Below are positions 1 through 7,765 of a stretch of 8,551 nt of DNA, piece by piece. A program made the translations under genes and the position numbers. Source of the stretch: an uncultured Mycoplasmataceae bacterium. GTDB lineage: Bacteria > Bacillota_I > Bacilli_A > Mycoplasmatales > Mycoplasmoidaceae. Position 1 is the stretch's first letter. Each line of letters opens with the position of its first letter. The notes under the pieces were generated by a model. It was not told the DNA's origin. It saw only the letters and a program-made list of their open reading frames with translations, and did not search any database. The DNA is taken from the NCBI GenBank assembly GCA_949299825.1, contig CASGBP010000083.1:1-8551 (forward strand), read 5' to 3'.

Positions 1-1100
1 AATAAACTTGCTGTAATAATGTTTGCTAAACCTGTTTTTGCTCCTGCTGATATTCCAATTGAGGATTCTACAAAACAAGTAACAGTGGTTGATCCAATGC
101 CTGCTCCACCAATAGTACTAATAGCATCTACCATATTAGCTCTATTCATCCATTTTTTACTATGTTTATCAAATTTTGTCATTTTTGATAACATAATCAA
201 AGTACCAGTAGTATCAAAAAAATCCATATATAGGAATGATAAAATAGCAATATATGTCATTGGGCTTTTCCACATTTCAACATTGGCAAAACCTAATCAA
301 CCTGATGTAACTACTTCTTTAAAAGTACCAAAATCATTATAACTACCTAACATATCATTAATTTTTACATTATGGATATGACCAGTTGCTATTAAACTTA
401 ATAAAATTATTGCTCCAATCAGTAGGCTAATCAAAATTGATCCTGGTACTTTTAAATAATGTAGCCCTAAAGTAACTAATATCATTACTAAGGCTAAAAT
501 TACTAATGGATTAGTAAAATCACCTAAACTAGTAACTGTCCCACTACCTTGAACAATAATACCTGAGTTTTGAAGTCCTAAATAAGCAATAAAAAAACCA
601 ATTGCTACACCAATAGCTAATTTGACATTATTTGGAATTAATTTAGTAATTTTGGAACGTAAAGGAGTAATAACAATTAAAAAATAAAATAAACCAGAAA
701 TAATTGTTATTGTTAATGCACTACTAAAACCAACATCAGGAGCAACAGTAAAAGCAAAAAAAGCATTTAAACCCATTCCTGGAGCTAATGCAATTGGTAC
801 ATTTGCAAATAAACCCATTAAAAAAGTAGCAAGAAATGATGAAATGGCAGTAGCTAAGAATAATCCTCCACTATATGAACTAGCAAAGCTAACATTAGGG
901 TTATCAATAACAGGTGATTGACCTACTAAACTAGGATTAACTGCTAATATATATGCCATACCAATAAAGGTAGAAATTCCCCCTATTATTTCTTTTTTAA
1001 TGATCGCCTCTTTGGTATCAAAATGGAAAATTTTATTTCCTCATTTTTTAATTGTAAAAGCAGTATTTTGTTGTTTTAGATTTTTCTTTAAATTATTCAT
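1..1100 (-). CDS. NCS2/AzgA-type purine nucleobase permease, 3' end cut off by window edge
   Basis: This is a polytopic membrane permease that, by family, imports purine bases (hypoxanthine, guanine, adenine or xanthine) by cation symport. The window holds 366 codons; AzgA-like proteins have roughly 430-490, so the last part lies beyond the left edge. Visible hallmarks are APGMGLNAFFAF (residues 106-117), FLYMDFFDTTGTL (289-301), and a downstream GSTTVTCFVESS stretch followed by GISAGAKTG; these match the AzgA/PbuG branch (COG2252) and not the uracil/UraA branch. Many hydrophobic helices alternate with short loops. The ATG at 1098-1100 is preceded by a good ribosome binding site, and a charged cytoplasmic N-terminus of about 35 residues precedes the first helix. 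Several Trp codons are TGA (for example 297-299). It follows permease 2 by 23 bases, so it is probably the last or a late gene of the same operon, pairing base uptake with nucleoside uptake. The exact substrate cannot be told from sequence. Confidence 0.93.
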
Positions 1101-1104
1101 TTTT

Positions 1105-1111
1105 CACCTTT
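1105..1111 (-). promoter_or_regulatory. Ribosome binding site of the AzgA-type permease
   Basis: AAAGGTG on the minus strand lies four bases before the ATG at 1098-1100, within the 23-base gap after the permease 2 stop. It fixes the permease start and shows that the gene can be translated independently. Confidence 0.75.
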
Positions 1112-1123
1112 AACCAACCTAAT

Positions 1124-2113
1124 CTACCTTGATGATTTATCAAAGTTTTTACCGAGGAATAATGGTGCTGCATTTTTATAAGAAAATAGTGCTAGCACTA
1201 ATAATGAGAAAATAAATGGTATTGCTTTACCAACATATGATGCATAAGTACCAACTTGTTCAATTAATCCAATGTTATTTAAAATTACTTGATTTTGGAA
1301 GATACAATTTAATGTTGCAAAAACTAAGGCAGAAATAGCTATAAAAGGTATTTTTCATCCACCAGAAACTACAATAGCTAGTGCTAAGAATCCAAGCCCT
1401 GAAACATTACCTTCAAAATATTGACTTGGTGCTCCAATTTGTACTCCACCATAAATAAATATTGATCCAGCAATAGCAGCTAGCATTCCAGAAATCATTA
1501 TTCCAGTTCATTGAAATTTATTTACATTTAATCCTTGTGCATCTACAGCATTTGGATTATCTCCAACAGCTCTAAATCTTAATCCAAATCTAGTCTTAGA
1601 AATTATTAATCATAAACTAATTATTAATACTATTGCAATTACAAAAATAATGATAGTTTCACCAAATAATGAACCATTGGCTATCTGCATTTCAGGTTGA
1701 AAATAAGTAGTAATTTTAGGTTGAGCTCCATTTGAAATTGCCTGACCTAATGGTTTGGTTAAAAATGTAGCTAATCCTGCAACTAATAAATTTATTGCTG
1801 TACCAGCAATAATATGATTTGATTTTAACTTAATTGTTAAATAACCAAAGACCATACTAAGAGTCACTGAAACTACCATCGAGAGCAATAATGGAACAAT
1901 AAAGAACATTCCTCCTATATTTGGAAATCATTGATTAAATAACATTCCAAAAATTGAAAATATTAAGGCTCCAAAAATCATCTGTCCTTCAATAGCAATA
2001 TTAACAATTCCTATTCTTTCACAAAAATAACCTGCTAATGCAGCTAATCCTAAAATTGCAAATAGTAAAAATATATTATTTAAAAGTGGAGATATTAATT
2101 CAGTTCAGCCCAT
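1124..2113 (-). CDS. Nucleoside ABC transporter, permease 2 (RnsD/NupQ-like)
   Basis: This 329-residue integral membrane subunit is one of two permeases that form the channel of a BMP-family nucleoside importer (BPD_transp_2/RbsC-like fold). It has about eight to ten hydrophobic segments. Family marks are GIVNIAIEGQM (residues 35-45) in the early cytoplasmic loop and RFRAVGDNPNAVDAQGLNV (181-199), equivalent to the RAVGENP-x-A-A-x-x-x-GI motif of YufQ/NupQ-type permeases that contacts the ATPase. Length is normal for the family. The ATG at 2111-2113 shares one base with the TAA of permease 1 (TAATG) and has an AAAGGTGG site, so its translation is coupled to the upstream gene. The frame is open to TAG at 1124-1126 only when TGA is read as Trp (for example residue 3 and residue 168). 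Unlike permease 1, it has no long tail. Nucleoside specificity is inferred from the gene set; other BMP-type substrates are possible. Confidence 0.93.
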
Positions 2114-4179
2114 TAATTACCACCACCTTTTTGTAGATTGATTGCCTCATCTACTAAATTTTCTAGTTCTATTTTATATGAATCGTCACTTAAATTTGTT
2201 GATATTAAACCTTTAATTTTAAACACCATTTTATTAAATAATTCAGGATTATTTAGAATTTTATTTTGATGTTTTTTCATTTTATCTATTTTGGCATTTT
2301 TTCACTTAGTTGAACGATTAATTGCATGTGTTCTTTCTTGTTCATAATTTGCTTTATTTCTAAGCTTTAATTTATTTACATACTTAGTTAAATTATTGTC
2401 ATAATAGGTTGATATCTTTGCTGATTTTTGATCAATGATATCACTAGTCAAAATAGTTTTATATATTAAGTTTTTAATCTTGTTATATTCATATGTATCA
2501 ATAACCTGAGCTTTTTCAACATCATACTTTAAATTAAATTCATCAAGTTTATTAATTTCCACTTGTTTTAAATAAACTCTTTCTGCTCTTCATTCCTTCA
2601 TTAATTTAAATCGTTCTAAATAATATTTTTCACTAGTATTAGATTTTAGTAAGTAGTAATCAGTATTTAATTGTTTAATCAATCTTTTAGTGGATTGAGT
2701 AATAGATAATTTTTGACTTTGATAATTATTAATTAAACTAATGATATTTAGATTGAATTGATCATAATCATAATTGTTTTTTTGATATTCATCATAATTG
2801 TTGGCATATTTTTCATAATAATATTCAGTTATGTACTTAATTTTCTTATTATGATTATCTTTTATATTGTTATAGGTTTCAATATATCAATGATGGTTTT
2901 CTTGATATTTTTGTCTATAAGTTTTCAATAATTCATTGATTTCAACTATACATTCTTTTTTAGAATGTTTATAATCATGTTTTATATTGTTATAAATAGA
3001 ATCATATTTAGATAACAAGGAATCAATTGAATTATCAAAGGCTGTTCTAGTAGCAAAATAATTAATATCATATTTAAATGAATTTAATCTAATATATGGT
3101 TTTCATTTAATAACTACTACTGATAATGATGAGCCTAACATTACAATTCCAACTATTACATCATTAAAAGAAGGATCAGTAGGTAATCCAGCCATTGAGG
3201 ATTCAAATAATCCAAATAATAAAGAAACTAATAAGATTCCAAAAGGATTATTTCCTCCAACTAAGGAAATCATAATTCCTTCAAAACCTTCAGTTGGTAC
3301 ACTATCATAAACAATGGATAATGGAATTGCTGCTGGTATACTAGAGGAATAACAAACACATGCCAAAATCCCAGATATTCCACCAGATATTGCAAAAGCT
3401 GATAAATTTAATTTCTTAATGTTATATCCAGCAAATCTTGATGCTTCACTTGATAGTCCTACACATTTGATTTTATGACCAAATACTGTATATTTAAAAA
3501 TCACAAACATTACAACTGCAATGACTAAACAAATTAGAATTACTGGTATAACTGCCCCACTATTGCCATGTGTATCATAAAGTAAAAATACATTGGGAAT
3601 GGCTGATGAATTAGCAAATTGTTCAGTATCGACAAAATAGGTTGCTAAAACAAAAAAAGAAAGAAAATAAATAATTCAATTTAATAGTATTGAAGAAACT
3701 ACTGCATTAATTTTTAAATAATTTTGTAAAGTTCCTACAAATAAAGCAATCGATGATGCAACCGATATTGCAATTACAATTATAAATAGTTGACCTACTC
3801 CATATCCTAACCAGGAAGGTAATGTACCTAAATTATCTTCCATTACATTTGTTAAAATTACAACAACTGTACCGGCTGCTAACATTTGACCAGAAATACC
3901 AATATTAATAATTCCACACTTTCAGGCAAAATAAAAAGCAAAACCAGCTAATGCATAGACACCAAACTTATAGAATAAATATGAAGGATCTTCAAAACCA
4001 ATACTAAATAATTTTTGTAATATAACAAAAGGATCATAACCTAAAGCTGTTGCTACTAATAAAGCAACAATTAAAGCACTAATAATAGAGACAATAGAAG
4101 TTAAAATTGCCTTAGTTGTTTCTTTTCTTTTTCTACTATGAATAATTGAATCTTTTCTTATTTTTCACCTCAAGTTCAT
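2113..4179 (-). CDS. Nucleoside ABC transporter, permease 1 (RnsC/NupP-like) with long charged C-terminal tail
   Basis: The predicted protein has 688 residues. The first ~358 form a BPD_transp_2-type permease: a basic cytoplasmic start (MNLRWKIRK...), a first helix near residues 26-48, the loop GIINIGISGQM (89-99), the ATPase-contact region around KCVGLSSEASRFAGYNI (from about 238), and helices to about residue 357. It should pair with permease 2 to pass nucleosides through the membrane. Residues ~360-688 are a separate hydrophilic region, described in its own entry. The ATG at 4177-4179 lies one base after the ATPase stop and five bases after AGGA; the stop TAA at 2113-2115 overlaps the next ATG. 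I translated the tail codon by codon and found no TAA or TAG; breaks appear only if TGA is read as stop. NupP/YufP-type permeases are about 350 residues, so this one is almost twice the usual size. From memory, the MG120-type mollicute homologue is also enlarged (about 517 residues). Confidence 0.92.
2116..3102 (-). other. C-terminal charged helical extension of permease 1 (residues ~360-688)
   Basis: About 329 residues follow the last membrane helix. They have no hydrophobic segment, are rich in Lys, Asn, Tyr, Asp, Glu, Ile and Leu, and have stretches of heptad-like spacing (around EINELLKTYRQKYQ and STKRLIKQLNTDYYLL). This looks like a long alpha-helical or coiled-coil domain, probably cytoplasmic because permeases of this type end inside the cell. 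Prolines are almost absent. I recognise no known domain. Two segments exactly 120 bases apart both begin YNNIK, hinting at a decayed 40-residue repeat. The function is unknown; docking to the similarly charged insert of the partner ATPase, or to a cytoskeletal or regulatory partner, is only a guess. Confidence 0.75.
2123..2130 (-). promoter_or_regulatory. Ribosome binding site of permease 2, inside the end of permease 1
   Basis: AAAGGTGG is embedded in the last codons of permease 1, which give the tail end QKGGGN. It lies nine bases before the permease 2 ATG, and the TAATG stop/start overlap indicates coupled translation. Confidence 0.75.
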
Positions 4180-4180
4180 A

Positions 4181-6229
4181 TTATTCCTGTCCCGCCATTA
4201 GTTGACCAATTCGCTCTCTAGTCATTTCTTGTCTATTTCCTACCCCAATAAACATGCCATTATACATTACAGCAATTGTATCTGCTAATGCTAATATTTC
4301 ATCTAGTTCATAAGAAATTAATAGAACAGCATTACCTTTATTTTTTTCCTCTAAAATTTTAGTATGAATGTATTCTATTGCTCCTAAATCCAATCCTCTA
4401 GTTGGTTGAACCATAATAATTAATTTATGATCATTAGTTAATTCTCTAGCAATAATTAATTTTTGTTGATTACCCCCAGATAATAGTCTTGCAGGAGCAG
4501 TTCCTCTAGTCGTACCTCTAATATCATATTTTTTTATTAAATTTCTAGCATTTTCTTTTATGTTATATTCCAATAATATCCCATTAGTAGAAAAAGGTTT
4601 TTCATCAATTCTATTAAGAGCTAAATTCATATATATTTGTTCATCTAAAATTAAACCATGTTTATGTCTATCTTCAGGAACATGTGACAAACCTGATTTA
4701 TAACGTTTATTAATACTCAAATTAGATATATCTTTATCACCAATTTTAATTAGAGCATTTTTATTTTTTAACATACCAGCAATTGCTAATGCTAATTCAG
4801 ATTGGCCATTTCCTTCTACTCCTGCAATTGCAAAGATTTCACCAGCTTTAATCTTAAAGTTAATAGTTTTATTTTTAATCTTTGAACTAAACTCTTTATT
4901 AAAACTAAAAATTAATGATTTTTCACTATAAATTTTAATTCCTAATTTATCTATTCACCTTGGTGTACAAGATGCTATTTGCTTTTCTATTTTTTCATAT
5001 TCATCCTTATTGTTAGTCAATTTTAATTTTTCTTCAAGTTTAATAAGTTCAGGACAATTTTTTGCCTTTCTAACATTAATATGATTTTTAAAAGTTGAAA
5101 TAATAGCTTCATGTCTATTTCTAAAACTAACCTTTAAATTTTCCATTTCTTTTATAAGTAATTCATGTTTTTTTAATGATTGTTCTTTATCAATATTGTG
5201 TTTTATATTATGTAGTAAATGAATTTCATCTATCATCAATTTTCTTAGTTTTTTAACTTCTGGATTTTTATAATGAAAATATAAGGTATTAGGTAAAAGG
5301 TTTTTATCAATTTTTAAGTTTTTAACATCAAGAATTTGATCCCCAAAGTCACAATTATTTGTGTTTTTAATTAATGAAACTTTTTTACCTACCATTAAAT
5401 TAGCCATTTCTTCAATAGTTTTATCCTTAACATAAAAGTCATCAATATACTTACCTAATCTAATTACTGTGGCTCGATCTGCTACTGATTTTATTTCTGC
5501 AAATTTATGAGTAATTATAATAATTGTTTTTCCTTCAGCTTTTAGTTGTCTAATCATATTTAAAAATTGTTCTATTTCATCAGGTGAAAGTACTGCAGTT
5601 GGTTCATCAAAAATTAAGATATTAGAATCTCTATACAAAAGCTTAAGAATCTCTGTCTTTTGTTCTTGACCAACTGTTAAAGTTGAAATCTTAGCATTTA
5701 AATTTAAATTAAATTTATATCTTTTTATTAAAGCTTCAATTTTTTTCTTAGCTCGACTAGTTTTTAAAAAACCTAATGCTCCAACATCCTCTGATCCTAG
5801 AATAATATTTTCATAAACAGAATAGGTAGGTACTAACTTAAAATGTTGATGTACCATTCCTAATCCAGTTGCACCTGCATCTTTTGCTGAACTAAAATAA
5901 ACATTTTTTCCATTAATCTTGATAGTTCCAGAATCTGGTGAATAAATCCCAAATAAAATAGACATTAAGGTTGACTTGCCAGCACCATTTTCACCAATAA
6001 TAGCATGTACTTCATTTTGTTTAACTCTTAAATTAATATGATCATTAGCAACAATCTTACCATTTAAAAATGATTTACAAATATCAATCATTTCTACAGC
6101 ATATTCAGATTGTTCTAACGCTATATCATTTGTCTTATCTTCTTTAATATTCTCTTTATCATTATTAGCATTATCGATGTAATCAAAAACTCATTTCAAT
6201 TTAAAAGAAGAATTTTTATTATTTTTCAT
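4181..6229 (-). CDS. Nucleoside ABC transporter, double ATP-binding subunit (RnsA/NupO-like) with inserted helical segment
   Basis: This 682-residue ATPase would power nucleoside import at the inner face of the membrane. NBD1 has Walker A GENGAGKST (79-87), Q-loop VHQHFKLVP (126-134), a family-type signature VGQEQKTE (186-193), Walker B ILIFDEPTAVLSP with the catalytic pair D208/E209, and H-loop ITHKF (H241). NBD2 has the degenerate Walker A GVEGNGQSEL (470-479), VPEDRHKHGL (517-526), LSGGNQQK (583-590) and MVQPTRGLDLGA, with Gln in place of the Walker B acidic residues. Such a degenerate NBD2 is normal for this family. Homologues have about 510-560 residues; the excess is an acidic/polar N-terminal extension of about 40 residues and an insert at ~311-424. 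The ATG at 6227-6229 follows AAGGAG by five bases and overlaps the binding-protein gene by 11 bases. Translation crosses TGA codons at residues 13 and 425, read as Trp. Confidence 0.94.
4185..4188 (-). promoter_or_regulatory. Short ribosome binding site of permease 1
   Basis: AGGA lies five bases before the ATG at 4177-4179, inside the last codons of the ATPase (GQE-stop). It is weaker than the sites of the neighbouring genes. The ATPase stop ends one base before the ATG, so translation probably re-initiates from the upstream gene. Confidence 0.5.
4958..5299 (-). other. Charged helical insert in NBD2 of the ATPase (residues ~311-424)
   Basis: NBD2 begins with the normal strand ILDVKNLKI (299-307). 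In relatives this runs almost directly into the strand before ...KAGEIFAIAGVEGNGQ. Here about 115 residues intervene, largely helical in pattern with many Lys, Glu, Leu and Ile (for example KKHELLIKEMENLKVSF and ELIKLEEKLKLTNNKDEYEK). Two cysteines (in NCPEL and SCTPR) flank the last helical stretch. It sits in the beta-subdomain, which faces away from the permease contact, so it can plausibly be tolerated as a surface hairpin. No known domain is recognised. Confidence 0.72.
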
Positions 6230-7712
6230 AAATTCTCCTTTGTTTCATAAGTACATTAGCTGGAGAAGGAATTTGATAATTTAAACTTTTATAAAACTCT
6301 ACCATTCCCATATAACAAGATTGAGAAAAAGAACTATCCATTAACACTGAAGTTGTAGTAGATAAAACAACCTTTATCTTACTTGTAGCATTAACTTCAT
6401 TGGGTTGAATGAAATCTTTTAAATTTAAAATTTTGTCTGCATCAGTTGGATTATCTGCAAATAAATTTTTAAAATTTTGATTTAAACCAAATGGTGCTTC
6501 TCCATAGTTATAGATTGTTCCATTAGAACCTGTTCAATACATGTTTTCAGGTTGACTATAAAAAGCATCAAGTGCAGGATCTTCTAAACCTGTTATCTCT
6601 AATGCTTTATCTAAATAAGGTTGTCCTTCTGTTGAAACTCCTACACATTGATTTTCAATATTACCAACTGCCATAGTACCAAAACCTGATATTTCACCTA
6701 CTGCACCAGTTTCAGAAAAATTCTTAAAATAATTTGCTCTTTCATTTGGATCAGTAACATCAGAAGGAGGTTCTGGAATAATATTTCCATTATTTACAAT
6801 TTGTAATGCTCGATAAGTAGCTTTAGATAAATCTTTTAATGATGAAAATTGTACATATTTACCATTACCAATTTGACCATATTTACTTTTAAAGTCCAAT
6901 TCTGAATTAAGTGCATCTTCTTCCATTGCAGAATCAACACCTAGCAATACACATTCATAATTTAATTTCATAATTTGATCCATAGCTGTTCAAGTTTGAG
7001 GACCTGCAACAGGTACTAAGACATCAATATTTTTAGTTATTAAATGATTAGATATTGCTGTACCTTGACTAGGACCAAATCCTCCTGCAAAATCACCAAT
7101 ATCAGATTTAACCCATTCAATAGGTTTAAAATTAATTGAAACAACTTGATTATTAATTTCAACATCACTATCTTTACCAGCAACATTTTGGTTAAATCAT
7201 TCTACCCCATGTTGAATTCCACCCATAAATGATGTAACTGATGAATATGGTAAACCACCATAGATACCATAAGATAATTTTCCATCTTTATAAAAAACAT
7301 CTTGATAATAATTTAAAAACATACACATAGCTATTCCAGTTTGAATTGAACCTAAATCTGATCTAAATGTAATTGATCAAGTGTTATAAGCACCACTATC
7401 AGTTGCTGACATAGCTTCATCAAATAGCATTAATCCAGTATCTGCAAAAAAATCACCATATTCTTTAAAACTTTGAATAATTGGATCCTTATGAGTAAAA
7501 CCTGGAGTTAATAAAACTTTTGCACCATTATAAACTGCATTCTTATAGGCATCAATAAACCCTCTTGATGTATCATTACTTGGTGTCACATAATAAGATC
7601 TATATTTATCAAGTTGAGAGATTGCAAAATATCCTCCAACTATTACACCGATAATAGCTCCAACCCCAACAATTGCACCTATTGATTTTCAAAAAGCCTT
7701 ATTAATCAACAT
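6219..7712 (-). CDS. BMP-family nucleoside-binding protein, membrane-anchored, apparently circularly permuted
   Basis: This 497-residue protein would capture nucleosides outside the cell and deliver them to the permeases. Residues ~8-31 form one hydrophobic helix (SIGAIVGVGAIIGVIVGGYF) with no lipobox cysteine, so it is probably a membrane anchor. From residue 40 the sequence matches the BMP/PnrA domain starting at its second strand: YYVTPSNDTSRGF, then NGAKVLLTPGFTHKD, IDVLVPVAGPQTW (229-241), LLGVDSAMEED (256-266), and CVGVSTEGQPYLDKALEITG near the usual end. The first strand-helix unit expected before YYVTP is absent. It appears instead after a linker, at residues 445-479. Typical BMP proteins have about 330-380 residues. 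The stop TAA at 6219-6221 overlaps the ATPase by 11 bases. The ATG at 7710-7712 has no ribosome binding site and lies just downstream of a -10 box. Trp is mostly TGA (for example residues 8 and 241); one is TGG. Confidence 0.9.
6235..6240 (-). promoter_or_regulatory. Ribosome binding site of the ATPase, inside the end of the binding-protein gene
   Basis: A full AAGGAG lies five bases before the ATG at 6227-6229, within codons of the upstream gene (Gln-Arg-Arg). It selects this start over the later in-frame ATG at 6089-6091, which sits closer to the beginning of the conserved NBD1. Confidence 0.85.
6255..6380 (-). other. Displaced first beta-alpha unit of the BMP domain (residues 445-486)
   Basis: The segment reads KIKVVLSTTTSVLMDSSF followed by SQSCYMGMVEFYKSLNY. 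Aligned without gaps to the usual BMP/PnrA N-terminal pattern (K-hydrophobic strand, T-D-x-G, then D-x-S-F-N-Q-S-x-x-x-G-hydrophobic), it keeps the strand, D459, S461, F462, Q464, S465 and G469. The Asp of the T-D-x-G element is Thr453 here. Only 11 residues of tail follow residue 486. This fits the piece missing between the membrane anchor and YYVTPSND at the N-terminus. Confidence 0.75.
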
Positions 7713-7721
7713 AACAACTCT

Positions 7722-7749
7722 ATTATAACAACTTATATATATAAGTCAA
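7722..7749 (-). promoter_or_regulatory. Sigma-70-type promoter of the transporter operon
   Basis: On the minus strand TTGACT (7744-7749) and a perfect TATAAT (7722-7727) are separated by 16 bases, in the 53-base gap between tilS and the binding-protein gene. Transcription would be expected to begin about 7 bases after the -10 box, near 7715, only about three bases before the ATG at 7712. The operon messenger would then be leaderless or nearly so. Confidence 0.7.
7731..7746. repeat. 16-base perfect palindrome in the promoter spacer
   Basis: ACTTATATATATAAGT is its own reverse complement. It covers nearly all of the spacer between the -35 and -10 boxes and overlaps the last three bases of the -35 box. 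A dimeric repressor bound here would block the promoter. Half of it is an alternating TA run, which is common by chance in DNA this AT-rich, so an operator role is only possible. Confidence 0.4.
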
Positions 7750-7765
7750 TTAAATTATAAATAAT

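Noticed and set aside
19..342. Plus-strand open frame of 107 codons
   Set aside because: It lies antisense to the well-supported AzgA-type permease, has no ribosome binding site and no recognisable product; it is a shadow of the real gene.
2113..4179. Permease 1 as a set of broken gene fragments or pseudogene
   Set aside because: The breaks occur only at TGA codons. With TGA as Trp the frame is open from 4179 to 2113, including the whole tail.
4181..4774. A separate single-domain ABC ATPase gene
   Set aside because: This is the NBD2 half of the double ATPase. The frame continues upstream through VEGNGQSEL and a TGA-Trp codon at 4955-4957 to the start at 6229.
6089..6091. ATG of residue 47 as the true ATPase start
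   Set aside because: It has no ribosome binding site, whereas the ATG at 6227-6229 has AAGGAG at ideal spacing and overlaps the upstream gene, as is common in operons.
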